Source: Tetrahymena elliotti 4EA | Taxonomy: Eukaryota > Ciliophora > Oligohymenophorea > Hymenostomatida > Tetrahymenidae | Direction: 5' to 3' | Assembly: GCA_000231825.2 (NCBI GenBank) | Contig: JH720319.1 | Location: forward strand, 124,001 to 188,000 | DNA: 64,000 bases | In this document: piece after piece, positions 1-13,000 of the stretch | Numbering within the stretch: the stretch's first letter is position 1 | How the letters are laid out: each line of letters starts with the position of its first letter | Position numbers and translations under genes: made by a program | Notes under the pieces: model-generated | Database searches by the model: none | Seen by the model: only the letters and a program-made list of their open reading frames with translations | Told to the model about the DNA's origin: nothing

Positions 1-867
1 AAAAATCTTAATATTCATTTCATTTTTTTTATGGGTGAGTTGTTTTTGGCATGAATAAACTTTCTAAAGAAAATAGTAAATAATTATAACCAAAAGTATA
101 AACTTTCCAAAGTACTTTGATGAATTAAAAAAAAATGGTCTAGTATTATTATTATCATAAATCTAAATAGTTAAGTTAAAAAATAGGAGATGATAATACT
201 TGATGGATTTTATATTTTGTTAAGTTTATAAAAATGTCATTTAGAAGTAATTTGGTATTTTGAAAAATTTCATTAGATACATTAATCAAATTAATTTATA
301 TATGAGTAATTATCACATAAATAAACTTATTAATACTGCTAAAAACAAAAAATTTACATATAAACAAACAAGAGCATTAAAATCGTGCTTGCAAACAAAT
401 TATAAATTGATTGTGTTTATGTTTTAAGATTTATCATTTGAAAATTGTATGAAGTAGAGAGAGCATTAAGTAATATACACATACATTAAATTATGTTTTG
501 ATTTGATTATAAATAGAGAAAACAATTAGTTAAAAACGGATTAAAAAAAAGAAGAGATCTTCTAAAAAATTAGAAAACAAAAAAAGGCCAACTATTTTGA
601 ATGATTGTTTAATAAAGAAAATAGTATTTAAATCATTTAGATTAATTAACTTAGTAATTTAATTGATAATAAATAGTGGTATAAATTGCATATTATTAAT
701 ATAAAGTAGAATATGCTTATAAATAGGAATATCATTTTAGCAGCTTTAGTATTATTTTTACATAAATTTCAATTTTAATCAATCAATAAAATATTTTCAT
801 ATTATCAAAATACAAGCTAGCTGCTCTGTTTATTTCACAAATTTTATGTGCTAAATCTAAAATATAA
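1..867. other. AT-rich spacer upstream of the first gene
   Basis: No frame that is open under the ciliate code shows protein-like composition here. There are poly-A/T runs and scattered TGA in all frames. It presumably holds the promoter and 5' leader of the downstream gene; no specific element is recognisable. Confidence 0.6.
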
Positions 868-3379
868 ATGACTACTGATGAAGCTCCAATTAAATGGACA
901 GGATTTTGTGTAGACTCTTCTGCTATGTAAAGTCCAATTAACATTAACGGACCTTTTAGTTTTATGAGTAGGAATTTCCATTCAGCATTAAATCCATATT
1001 CAAAAAAATCAAGATTTATATTAATATTTTAAAATATTATTTTGATAATAGGTATGGATCTTGATATTGTTTTTAGGCAAATAGATAGTGGATAGACTTA
1101 TATTTAAAATGTTAACAATGAATTAGTTATAAAAGGAGATTTTGGTTATATTTCATAAGACTCTACTATATTTTCAAGTTATGAAATAGCCTTTAAAAGT
1201 CCTTCTGAACATTCAGTAATAATTTCAACTCTTCTTGTTTATTCTTTAGATTTGAACTTAAAATTATTTTTTTGGAGTCTATTTGTAAAATTAATTTATG
1301 ATAAAATAAATTAAGGTAGGAAATTCGCAAACATTCTTCCCTCTTGAAATGCAAGTTAAATTCGTATCAGCATCTCAATCAAAATTAAACATGGCATTCC
1401 TTTTTAGTTATGGAGAAGAAAGTGATTTTCTTAATAGACTTGGATTTAGTATAATACAAATTTACTCTTTTTTTGGATGAAAAATAAATATTCTTTAATG
1501 TATTAAATAAGGCAGAGGAGTTTTAAGAAACCTACAATAAAATTAGAATTTCGAAATACCTCAAGCATTTAATTTATAACATGTTCTACCATCGAAAAAT
1601 AGATTTTTTGTATATAAAGGTAATAACAATATATTTATGCTAGATATTTATAAGATTATATATTATTATCTTTTAATAGGTTCTGATACTATGCCTCCTT
1701 GCGAGCCTACTATTTGGTTGATTGGATATGATACTTTGAAACTTAATCAAGCCCAATTGAATGATTTCCCTGTATCTTTATCATATTAAGGTCGTGATAC
1801 ATAAAAAAAGAAACAAGACATATTTATTAACTTCAATATTGAAAAAGAAGAAGAGAAAAAAGAAGAATAAGAAAATTAATAAGAACAACTTGATGAATTG
1901 AATTCAATTGACTAGAATTTACATGATCAATATAATCAACAATAAGTTAATTTGCTAAATAAAATAAAAGATAGCTTTATATTATTAGGTGATGGTACTA
2001 TTTATGATCCTTTTGTATACGGGCATGATTCAGAGCCTTCTGCTAAATTTATCAAAGATACTGATTATATAGTTGTTTAGAAAGAAAAACCAAATCTAGA
2101 TAAGATGAAAGAATAAGTTGAAATTGAAGAAATTATATTTAACAAACTCAGGGATGATTAAAAAGCTAGATAGGATAAAATAAATGAAGAAAAAAGTAAA
2201 GAAGAGTATGTCCCTCCAGAAAAAAATGAATAGACTTAACCAGAAGATAAGGAAGAGAAAGAAGATGTGAATCAAAAAGAACAGTAGTAAACAGAAGAGT
2301 CATAAGAATAATAATCTTCTCCTTCTTCTAAATAGGCTATTTTAATTCACAAAAAGACTGTAAAAGGTCGCTAAAATAAGAAAGAAGCTACTAACACCCC
2401 CAAAGTTGACAGTGAAAGTTCAACAAGCTAGAAAAAAGAAGAAGTTGTTGAAAAGATTATTAAAAAAAACTAAGGACCAGAACACTATGCCTATAATTAA
2501 GATGGAGAGTGGGATAAAGTTCCTATATTCTCAATAGATTCCTGGCCCGAATAATGCTAAAAAGGAAAATAGTAGAGTCCTATAAATATTGATCCTGAGA
2601 CTCTTATGGTCTTAGAAGATGGTGAAGTTAATGTATATTATGATTAGCTTAACTAAGATCCCTGGCTCTTTAATGACAACATAAAATTAACATTGTCTGG
2701 TTTATTTGGTACAGTAGAATTCCAAGAACATCTTTATGATGCCAATTTAATTCACATACACTTCCCTTCTGAACATACAGTAAAAAAAACTACTACAAAT
2801 TTAATCTTAAATATTAAGAATATTATCTCAAAGATTGTATTTTTTCCCTCTTAAAAAAGTAAAACTGCTGAATATGCATTAATTATTTCTTTTAAAAAAT
2901 AGTTTGGTCCAGATAATATAAGGGCTGATATAGAATTTTAGATTGAACATGTAAGTCTTTATGGATAAAAGTTAATGGTTAGTATTCTAGGAGATATCTC
3001 TGAAAATTAGACTAACCCTTTCTTAGAAGCCATGGGAATTTCAGGAAAAGAATTTAAAAAATTTTTAAAAATAGATGAGAAAATATAGCTGTAACCTAGA
3101 TTAGTGTCATTAGATATTGTAATTTTATATTCAAATTTTGAATTGATTGTTCATTTATTTTTTATCTAAATAAAGTTAGCAGATTCTTTAGAAAGTTTTT
3201 ACAGATATGAAGGATCTATTACTCATCCTCCATGCACTGAAGGTGTTACTTGGATTATTAGTAAAGATCATGTTTAGATTAATAAAATTTAACTAGATAA
3301 TTTAAGATCGCTTTTAGGACTTAAATAAAATGTTAGAGGAACACACGATTTAAATGGAAGAGAAATTTATGTTAAATGA
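868..3379 (+). CDS. Tandem alpha-carbonic-anhydrase-like protein (probably acatalytic)
   Basis: Proposed exons are 868-1215, 1316-1448, 1512-1619, 1680-2779, 2903-3118 and 3176-3379, giving 702 residues. Two alpha-CA domains are visible. Domain 1 (about 10-240) has SPINI, PSEHSVG and MPPCEPTIW. Domain 2 (about 475-700) has [16 protein letters not shown] and [12 protein letters not shown]. They are joined by a Gln/Glu/Lys-rich linker of about 240 residues that looks like a charged coiled coil. Alpha-CAs hydrate CO2 using three zinc histidines (94, 96 and 119 in human CAII numbering). Aligned on SEH, domain 1 has none of them and domain 2 keeps only the HxH pair, with Gln at the third position (EFQIEH), so CA-related non-enzymatic roles are likely. 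No signal peptide is seen. The 123-nt and second 57-nt introns are in frame and open; they are inferred from family spacing. Residues about 50-62 are oddly hydrophobic and may hide another intron. Confidence 0.75.
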
Positions 3380-3964
3380 AATAATTTTGCTTGCTTACAT
3401 TAAATGTTTTATTTTAGTAAACTTAAATGGATGTTTATTTATTTGTCATATCGTATTCCCCAAATTTTTTGATACTTGTAAATATTCTAAAATATTGTCA
3501 GTAAAATCATTGAATCATAAAATTTAATACTTGTAAGATTTAGTTGATTATTTTTATTTAGTATTATTAAATTATTTTTAGATAATAATTGTTTGAGTTG
3601 CATGCACAATTGTATTTTTTACATTTACTTTTTAAATAAATTTAGAAATATTATTGAAGTAGTTCATTTCACATAAATATAATACAAAAAAAAGACAATT
3701 AACCTTTCTAAAACAGTCATTTATAAGTAAGAAATTTTTACAATTAAAATGAAAATAGACATTTTTATTAAGTCATAGCAATCAATTGAAGCTGCTTTTT
3801 AAAAATTATTTAAACTAGAACAAAAAAATATTAAATATTTCTTATTTTAGTATTAAATAGTTTCTAGCCTCCTGCAATATTAAGAACAAAATAGTTTAGT
3901 GGATCTTTGAAAATATAAATAAACCGTAGCAGGAAAAACAGAAAATTATCTTCAAAAAGTATTA
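3380..3964. other. AT-rich spacer
   Basis: Spacer between the CA-like and macro-domain genes, which lie on the same strand. I see no conserved frame or RNA gene. Confidence 0.6.
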
Positions 3965-4783
3965 ATGGGAAACTGTTGCCAAAAAAGAAAAGAAAAATCA
4001 CCACAAAATGAGATGGTTGTCCAAAAAATTGTAAAAGATATAGAAATAATCATTTTAAAAGGAAATATTTGTAATGAAAGTATAGACTGCATTGTAAATT
4101 GGGTTGATTGTTTTTTAATGAATGAGCGCACTTACATATTAAAGTAAGCTCTAAATGATTAGCTTAAAAAAGATTTAGATAGCGTTAAACATTCTAAAGG
4201 AATATTGACATTAAGTGATTGCTTTTCTACAGGACCAGGAAAACTTTAAAATACTAAAAAAATAATACATTCTACTTTGCCTTTATGGAGAGGAGGCCAT
4301 GAAAAAGAGCTTTAACATTTTGAAGAATAAATAACATAATGTATATAGCTAGCAATAAATTAGAATATGTCTAGTATTGGATTTACATAAGATAGCAGTG
4401 ATATATTTGGTATACCCCTCCAAGATTGTGCTGAAATACTTACTTAATCTTTTTACCGTTTTGCTACATTTAAAGATACTTGTATAAAGAAAGTTTACTT
4501 TATACACTAAGATTAAACAGCAACATAGGTCTATAAAAATAAATTACTTAAAATTGTAGGAGAACCTGTAGAAGATATCAAATCAGTTTATAGTGATAAA
4601 CTTAAAGAATTTTACTTTTCAAACTACTCTTAAACTTGCGATGAAGAAACAAGTAACACTTTATTTTAATCTGATTAATTTTAATTTTTGAATTTTCTAT
4701 TAAACAAATTAAAAACGATAAAGGAGATTAAAATATATGATAAAAATAGGGAAAAGTAATGGAAGAATGGAGGATTTCGATGA
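3965..4783 (+). CDS. Macro-domain protein with N-terminal MGNCC lipidation motif
   Basis: Single exon, 272 residues, TGA stop. The protein starts MGNCC, a classic N-myristoylation (Gly2) plus palmitoylation (Cys4/Cys5) signal, so membrane anchoring is expected. Residues about 32-195 look like a macro domain, which binds ADP-ribose or its derivatives. There is a GNICNESIDCIVN first strand and loop, a KKIIHSTLPLW segment matching the usual VIHTVGP-type strand, and IFGIPLQDCAEIL matching the second phosphate-binding loop and following helix. The usual NAAN of the first loop is NWVD and no GGG triplet is present, so ordinary ADP-ribosyl hydrolase activity is doubtful; it may be a reader or a diverged fold. 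The C-terminal 45 residues are Lys-rich. The start is supported by the myristoylation motif. Function is inferred from the fold only. Confidence 0.65.
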
Positions 4784-6014
4784 TTTAGAAGCAAACAATA
4801 GCTCTCATAATTTAGTTTGCAAATGAAAATGAAAATAAAAATTCAATTTTATTCTCTTAATCTTTTCTTTAAAATACAAAATATCCTTAAATTTTTATCT
4901 CACAATTAGATTTAAGCAAGTTAGACGTTTTTGTTTTCAGTTATTAATTTGAGTGTGTCAAGAAATCAAGCATTTTCTAATGAATGCATCCTAGAAAAAT
5001 AAAATAATATTTTTCTTAAAATTACCATTCTAAAAATTTTTCAAATATCTTATTAGAATTTTTAAATTTAACTCTTCAATTTTAAATTTAAAAATAAAAA
5101 AAACAAATAACAATTTAGAATTTTTTAAATTTTTCTTATTTTATTTAGAATTTTTATATATTCGAAACCAATTCTTTCTTTAATTCATCAAAAAAACTAC
5201 AAAAATAATATTTAATCTAAAATTTATAAAAAGTAAATAATTTAAATTACTACTTTCAATAATGTTAAATTCTAATAATTTTTTCCATATTTGATACATT
5301 TTTAGCTCTATTAAATATCTTTTTAAAAAATAAGATGAAATTCTACTATTCTTTATTTATTATTTTCAATTTAAAATAAACACAAATTATTTCAAATTTT
5401 TAAATAAATGTTAAGTTTAATACTAACAAATAAAACTAATAATGACTTGAAATTTATAATTAAGTAAATTAGAAATATCAATACATTCAAATTACTATTA
5501 TTTATAATATCTATGTTTCATTTTACATCCATGAAATGAAAATATTTCTTTTCTTAAAAAAAGAAAATATAATAATTTTAAGTTATTATATATTCTCTCG
5601 AGCAATTTAAGTTTGAAACTCAATTAATTTTAAATATAAAAATAAAATTTGGAAACATATTATTTAAGGTTAAAAAATAACTTAAATTGTGCTAGATTTT
5701 TAAAATGAATGAATAAAATAGACAGAGTTAGAAGAAATTGTTCTTCATTTTTTCTAAATTTTGAAAATTCACATAGAAATTTTAATAAATTTTAATAAAT
5801 TTTTAACTTAGAGTATCATACAATTGTAAGGTTGATAGAATTTCAATTATTATCAAAGAATATATCTTTTTTGGCACACGATGATAGATTACTTTGAATA
5901 TATAATTTAGCTTGTTTACTTAAAATACAGTAAATTATTTGATACCTATTTTTTATCAAAGTAATTTTTCAATTTTAAGATAAATAATTATTTGTTCAAA
6001 AGATTTTAATTAAA
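4784..6014. other. AT-rich spacer
   Basis: 1.2 kb with no coding-like frame on either strand. It contains gtgtgtcaagaaa near 4953, which also occurs inside an exon near 12093; that is too short to call a repeat. Confidence 0.55.
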
Positions 6015-7648
6015 ATGGAAAACTTAAAGGTTTAGAAGCAATTTAGAAGAAAGGTTTATCCTTTCGAGTTTTTGATTAGCATGTTTTTAGTTATTAACAC
6101 TCTTAGAGATCTTTATCTAGCATAAAAATTGGGTAATGAATAGGTAGAAAGCTCTTTGATGGATAGTAACAATATTAGAACTTTGATTATTTGGGCTATT
6201 CTTTTTGGTTTAAAGATTAAGCAAGAAGGAACCTAGTTGAGTTTAGTATTCTCCCTTTTGGCTTCTATTAATTTAGCTCTTTTAAAAGTTAATTAGTATT
6301 AGAGTAAAATTCTAGTCTTCACTGAGGTGTTATTTTTAGTTTTGCATATGGTAGTTGTAATTAAATTTCCTGTTTATTCTATTCCTGATCCCTAGGGATA
6401 ACACAAAGTAGGAATTAAGTAAATGAGAATAAAAGATGAATTTAACACAGAAGTATCAGTTTACTACCCATGTTTAGATAATAAATAAAAGCACCGTTAT
6501 ACTAAGTGGTCACATGGTAGAGAATATTGGAGGAGTATGTATGAGAGTATGAGGTTCGGAAATTTAAATTTACCTAAGTTCCTTTTCAGTTTTTTTATGA
6601 ATTATGTAGACAAATTATTAATAAATTGCTTCCCAAATGCAGAAATAGTCAAGTAAGATTCCTACAGGGTTATTGTATTTAGTCATGGTTTAGCTGCTCA
6701 CAGATAATCTTACACTTGCTTTTTAAATGACCTTGCTTCTAAAGGGTAATAATTAGAGATTTTATAAAAAATAAATGCTAATTTAAAAAATAAAGTTTAA
6801 ATTTATAAATAAAAAAATAAATTTTAAATAAAAATTAATTTTTAAAACAGATATATTATATTTTCTTTAGAGCACTATGAATAGATTTGCCCTTATGAAA
6901 TTATGTAAGCAATTAAGACAGGTGATGATACATAAGCTAAAAAGATTCGTGGATCATAACTTAATCATAGATAAATGTAGGTAGAGAATTTAATGGCTGT
7001 AGTATTTAATAAGTCAATGATGGCCAAATTATTTGAATATGATGTCAATTTAGATACAAAAAATATAGTTATTATGGGGCATTCTTTTGGAGGAGTAACT
7101 GCTGTTTAAACTGCAATGGAAAATAAAAAATTTAAAGCAATTATTGGTTTAGATCCCTGGTTATACCCTTAAAAAGACTCAGTATTGACTAAGAAATATG
7201 ATAATCCTATTTTGATTATAAACACTGAAACTTTTGCGTAATTTTTGATAAAATATTTTTAAATCTAATTTATCTTACTTTTAATTAAAGTGAAAAAAAT
7301 TCTTTCTATCGTCTTAATGAAAAATGCTAAGAAATATATGATTCTTCAGGTGATAAAAAAGATAACAAATTAATGGGCTAATATCTTGGTACTGATCATA
7401 TTACTCAAGGAGATATTTGCTTTATTATTCCTACAGAAAGTTAAATGCTAAATATGGTAAGAAATAATGATAATTTAATAGAAGTTACTTAAGGTTAGAG
7501 ATTTTTAATCTCAGAATTTTTAGAAAAAATGGTTTTCTCATCTCCTTCTAACCTAAAGCAAGCTAGGCAAGAAATATTACAATCTCACAATAAATTTACT
7601 TAACACCACTTTAGAAAAGAAGGATCTTTCAAAGTTTTGTTTGGATGA
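6015..7648 (+). CDS. PAF-acetylhydrolase-like alpha/beta hydrolase with four N-terminal membrane helices
   Basis: Exons are 6015-6745, 6851-7237 and 7291-7648; 491 residues. The first about 125 residues hold four hydrophobic segments (around residues 17-36, 53-70, 75-95 and 100-122), so the enzyme is membrane-embedded. The rest follows plasma/type II platelet-activating-factor acetylhydrolases, which cleave the sn-2 acyl group of PAF and oxidised phospholipids. VIVFSHGLAAHR forms the oxyanion segment. MGHSFGG is the nucleophile elbow (Ser). GLDPWLYP carries the likely acid and GTDHITQGD the catalytic His. All three triad positions are present and spaced as in the family. Both introns interrupt codons at phase 2 and restore the family motif exactly (KG|YIIFSLEH). 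Substrate is not deducible; a general phospholipase A2-like lipase is possible. Confidence 0.78.
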
Positions 7649-8766
7649 GCTTAAAAAAGATCAAATAGAATTTTTTAAAGCTTTTTTTAAAAATAATATT
7701 TATTAAAATTTAAAACAATGTGTATTTTGTTGAATTTTAGTGTTTCAAAGTAAATAAATATATCTTTGTTTAAGTATTGTATTAACTTTAATTACATCTT
7801 AAAAATTAGATTTCAAACTAATTTATGGTAGTTAAAATCTTAAATTGAATTTAAAAAAATATATAAAAGATTGAATAAAAGATAAAGATATTAAAATTTC
7901 AAAGAAGAGATATTCTAATTTTTTAAAAGCTATTTTAAAATTTAATAAAAACTAATCAATACTAAATAATTAATTCTTTAAATTTTAACTTTTGAAGAAA
8001 ATTTTACTTTAAAGTATTTATCTTTTTATTTTCCTAAATTAAATATTTTAAAGCTGTTACGTAGTGAGAATGAAAATCATTTTAATTTTTAATTTGAAAA
8101 AATATTTTTAAATAATTTAGAGTTTTTTTGAAGTAAAAGTAGTATTACAGAGTTGATAAAAAACTGTAAAATTAATATATCAATTAAAGCTTTTTTAAAA
8201 ATTACATTTAAAATAAAACTTTAATTGTAAATGTTCACATTTTTTTTAAACTGAATTTTATAGCACATTAAAATTTATGAAACATTTTGTTATTAATTTT
8301 AAACTGAATGATGACATAAATGAAGATCCATTCAAAAATTGATTTGAATAAAAGAATCATCAATACTAATTATTTATAAATATATAGTGATTATAATCAA
8401 TTAATAAATAAAAAATGAAAAGTATTATTGAAATGTAAATAACTTTTGTAGTATTTGAGTCAAGAAAGGATATTATTTGATGTATTTTTCTAAATCAACT
8501 TTCAATTTATATAGTTCCTTTTTTTAATTTTAATTATATTTTTTTATAATTTTTAAAATCAATTGTAATTGTTTGCAAATTGTATAAGCTTATCTATTAG
8601 CTCTCCATTAAAAATGGCTAGATTTATAACCTAATTTTTAGCTTCTTTAAGATATATGTATAGAAAAATTAGGATAGTGACTTTATATGAAGTTTTAGCT
8701 AACTATGAAATTTCTATTGATGATCCGATAGTTTACCATAATTTATAGATGTATATCAATATATCT
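7649..8766. other. AT-rich spacer between convergent genes
   Basis: Lies between two gene 3' ends. It holds poly-A/T tracts and no conserved frame. Confidence 0.55.
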
Positions 8767-9327
8767 TCAATAAAAAGAATCTATATTAGCATTATAAAAA
8801 ATATTGCATAATTCATAGCAAAGAAATTTAGATGTGTATGAACTCTGTAAATAAATTAAAATGTAAAATGTTACCACAATTAATACTAGAATAGATCTTA
8901 AGCTATCAATTAAATATGGCCTTTTAGGCCAATTTTTAACAAAGTATCCCAGATAGTTAACAAAATATAATAATCTCAGATATCTTGCCAAATATTTGAT
9001 TAATTCAACATTGGAAAATCTAGCCAAAAATCCAACAATGTGGAAGAATTTATAACCTAAAAATATGATAATAGCTATTTTAACATATTTATTAGAAGAC
9101 ATTTGAAACTCCCTTAAACTGCTGCTTAAAACAGTCACTAAATATCTACTTAACTCTTTTGGCTCTTTTGATAGTTCAATTACTTTTTTTATTTCACCAC
9201 TAACTGTTTTAGCATTTTAAAGGTTTTGTTGGGTTTTTTTTGTCCATTCTTCAATTTCTTTTATAATTGTAGGCTTTGAGTTAAGTATTTTAAATTTTTC
9301 CATCAACGTTTGTTTGCTCTAAGCCAT
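8767..9327 (-). CDS. Small multi-pass membrane protein, function unknown
   Basis: Single exon, 186 residues, starting MAQSKQTLMEKF and ending at TGA. The first about 80 residues are hydrophilic and Lys/Glu-rich, with helix-forming spacing. Two or three hydrophobic stretches follow (about 85-106, 118-135 and 150-172). The helix around residues 100-135 (KYLARYLRLLYFVNYLGYF) is rich in aromatics and Arg/Lys, which faintly recalls the PEX11 peroxisomal membrane family in order and size. I cannot support that beyond resemblance. The start chosen is the only ATG before the reading frame degenerates upstream. The membrane segments argue that it is real. Confidence 0.6.
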
Positions 9328-10010
9328 TAATTATAAGTCTTTTGAGATATTATTTATGTTTATTGGATTAGAATTATTTTTTGGATTATTATTTTACAAT
9401 TATACAAATTTCTAAAAAAAGATTAATTAATTATGTATGATACAATATCTTAAATTGAGTTGTAAGTAAGTTAATTATATTATGATAGCAAAAATATATA
9501 ATGTGAGTAATACTTTATCAAACTGACTTCAAATAATTTAATTTATAAAAAAGTATTCACAATAAGTGATAATTGTTTAAATGTGATGATATTTTCTTTT
9601 CTTTAAAACCTTTCATATAATATTTTTAATACATAAAAAGAAAGAAATATTATTGAGAAAAAGTGATTATCATCCAATATCACAGATTATTTACCAATCA
9701 AATATCAAAATTATTTATTTACATCAATATTTTCTAAATAATAAACTATTCAAAAGCTTATAAAATATCTAATAAATTAAGAAATAATAATTTATATCAA
9801 CATTAAATAGTGTAAATATTTTGATAATCAGAAAATTGAAGAGATATTAAAATTATTTATTTGCCTTAATACATTTAATAGAATTAACTTAAAATACAGC
9901 ATTTTAATTGATAAAAAAATTTATTTTTGTAATAAATTTAGACATAGATTTTAATATAAAAATAATGTATTCATCTTAAGTCTAAATAAGATTTTTCTAA
10001 AAATAGCTAT
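9328..10010. other. AT-rich spacer
   Basis: Separates the 5' end of the small membrane protein gene from the 3' end of the HEAT-repeat gene, both on the minus strand. Nothing recognisable. Confidence 0.55.
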
Positions 10011-13000
10011 TCAAATTTTATACATCGGATTATATTATGTTGAAAGTATATTTGAATAGAGAGAAGATTAAAAATTTTGTGCAATAGATTTTGTTTATTT
10101 ATTTGAGGATTATGCAAGCTCTTATGTAACTTCTTGAACCTCTCTTTAATCCTCGATTGTTAAATGATCTTATAAACCTGAACTTAAGCTATCATGATAA
10201 AAATCAAAACACAACCTATTAACAAAATTAGATTTTTAAATCATTAGGTACCTTTGTATTGCTCTAACTGCTGTTTATCTTTTTAGTTTTTCAATTTACA
10301 TTCCGATTCTCATAAGAAGTCTTACAAGATAAATATCATCCTCTTTTTTAAATAAAAACAAAAGTTTTTACAATTTAAATATAAAAAAAATAGTAATACC
10401 AGAATCTAAAATAATTTAAAAAGCTTCATCAATATCACCTTAATCTATCTTTATCAAAGTTATATATTGTATTTAACAAAAAAAGAATTATTTATGATTT
10501 ACTAATTAAATTGCTTTGTCCCAGATTTCAGATATTGGCAAACTTTTTAATTCAATGGATGATTTTTAGCTTTACTTATTTATCAATAAATTCTCATTGT
10601 TAAAATCTTATGTTTCTTCAAGCATGTCATCTTAATTTTCAATTTAAGGATTTCTTTATTCATTTTAAAAGGTTCTTTCTTTTTTCAATTAATTTTCGTA
10701 GTTGTTGTAAAATGTTTCCTAATTGTATTAGTTTTCATCTAATATAAAAAATTCAGGCTATGCTTCTTAGTATTTTTATCTTGTGTAAAACATATCAGTT
10801 ACATTACTTATCTTTTAAAATTATTCAAAAAGTAAAATATTTAAACATGTTTATTCAAACTTTATTTACATTTTAGTTGGGATAGATTGTCTAGGGAGGA
10901 ACTATAAACTTTCTATCTTCAGTTGATTCATTATGTGGATAAAGTTTTAATTGATCTTCTACCAGTTATTGCTGAGTCTTTTATATGTTTTATAAATTTT
11001 GTAATTAGCTACTGTAAAAATTATTTGAAATGTTATCTATTGTTGATGATTTATTATTAACAATCAAATTATTTGAAGGTAAATTTTCTTAATCTTAGCT
11101 TTAATTATTTTAGTATTTGTTTTGCTTTTAGTATATTACAACATCTGGTTATTATTCTTATTCCATTTTTTTACTCTTCATATCCTATCTCAGTTCTTTG
11201 TATTAACCTAGAATATATTCTCTTAACTTTTATTGTTGATTTAACTAAGACTTTGATATTTTAAGCCTATCTTCATTTATAATAGTTCTTCCACCTCCAA
11301 CTCCTGTCTACTTTCTCATGAAATTTTTCGCTTTTAACTCATTTACCTTAATTAATCATAAGAATATTATAGTTAAAATAAAATACAATAAAGCTAATTA
11401 CCCATCCCTGCTATTTATTTAATACATTTTTAATACCATTTTCGTTCTCCAACAAAATGGTTCTTGTTTACTGTTGTGGCCTCTTTTTAAGTTAGGACTT
11501 TTTATTTGTTAAAAGGGAATAGAAAATAAAAAATCTTCAAAAAAGTAAATAATATTTTACTATTTAATCAACAACATCTCCTGTTTTTTAATTAATTATT
11601 TCATCTGGGTCAAGATAATCTTTTCTTGCTTTTTACTTTTTTGTCAACTTCTTTTTTTCTAGTTCTTCAACTTTTTATTTAAGTAGCTACCACTCTTTTA
11701 GTGCTTGCTTAGCTGAACTTTAAACTTTTAGTAGCCTGTCCTTTGCAATTTCTTGTAAAATTGGAATGATTTCATCCTATTAATCATAATAAAATAATCT
11801 ACTTTATAAATTTTATCGGTCAATTTACTTAATATTATCCAATGATTTAAGTGGCAACATCCTGAAGCTACCTTGCCAATAATGTCAAAAATTCACAAGC
11901 CTCTATTTTAATCTTAAATAAATTGATTATTTTTAAGAAAAGTAAATAAGTTATTTACTTTATATTGAATAGGTCTATTTTCTTATGGGAGTAAAAATTA
12001 AAGAGTTTTATCAAGTATTTGTGCCATGTATATTTAGAGATTTTTGATAAGAAGAGTGTTAACAATCAACCTAGAGCAGGTAACTAATGAGGGTGTGTCA
12101 AGAAAAAATTTCTAATTTTTATTGATAATTAAACATAAAAAAACAATAAATAATTTAAATATATTACAAAATAGATATTAGGCAAATACTTCTTTGCAAT
12201 GCCCATAACTAATTCTTTATCACTAACTTTCTCTGCAAAATCGAGGATTGACTCTATAACCATTACAGCTGTTATCTTTTTAAACAAGAAAGTAAATTTG
12301 AGTTAATCTCTAAAATATTAATAATTTTAAAATTTTTATATCCACAAATAATATCATTTTATTAAGAAACTTAATAAAAAAAACATATATTATTTCTTAT
12401 TTAATAAAGGTATTTAAAAGTAATTACTTGAGCCACCCTATCTTTTCCTCCTTAAATTATAGAGGCAGGAATTTCATATAAAACAATTAACTTTTACTTT
12501 AAGGGTGCATTAAGTAGTTAGCTCCTGTACATTTATTTCCATGTTTTACAGCATTATCTTTAAACATTTTCATTTTTGTCCTTAAAGTAGCGACTGATTA
12601 ATTCACCCATCCTCAAGCAAGTGTTAACCAAGCTTGGAGGGTTATCTAAAATATCAATTAAATTTGCACCATATAAATCACAAATCAAGCCTAAAAGAAA
12701 GACTTCTGATTCGTTTGTACTATAATTTTGAGGCCTTTTATATTCACTTAAAGAGGATAAATAAACTCTTAATCCTTCAGGAGTTTTATTCTACTCAATA
12801 ATTGTTTCTAATTCTTTCAAAGCTGCTTATCTTGTATCCAAAGTATTTAGCTTAGGTAGCTATGCAGTAAATTAAGCTTTTAAATCTAAATAGGCTTTAT
12901 TAGCAGAAAATAATGCAACAGGAGATTTTTCTCTTGCTTTTTCTATTTTATCCTTGACTTCCAATTTATTTTTTTTCATTTATTTTTTCATTCTTATGAT

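Noticed and set aside
8767..9327. Firm PEX11 assignment for the small membrane protein
   Set aside because: Only size and an aromatic/basic helix resemble PEX11; not enough to name it.
10216..10251. 36-nt GT...AG intron near the end of the TORTIFOLIA1-like gene
   Set aside because: It is in frame and open, and shorter than every other intron in that gene (49 nt or more), so it was kept as coding; it remains possible.
4951..12106. gtgtgtcaagaaa found near 4953 and near 12093 as possible transposon ends
   Set aside because: Only 13 bp are shared, the orientation is the same, and one copy is inside a coding exon; chance is sufficient.
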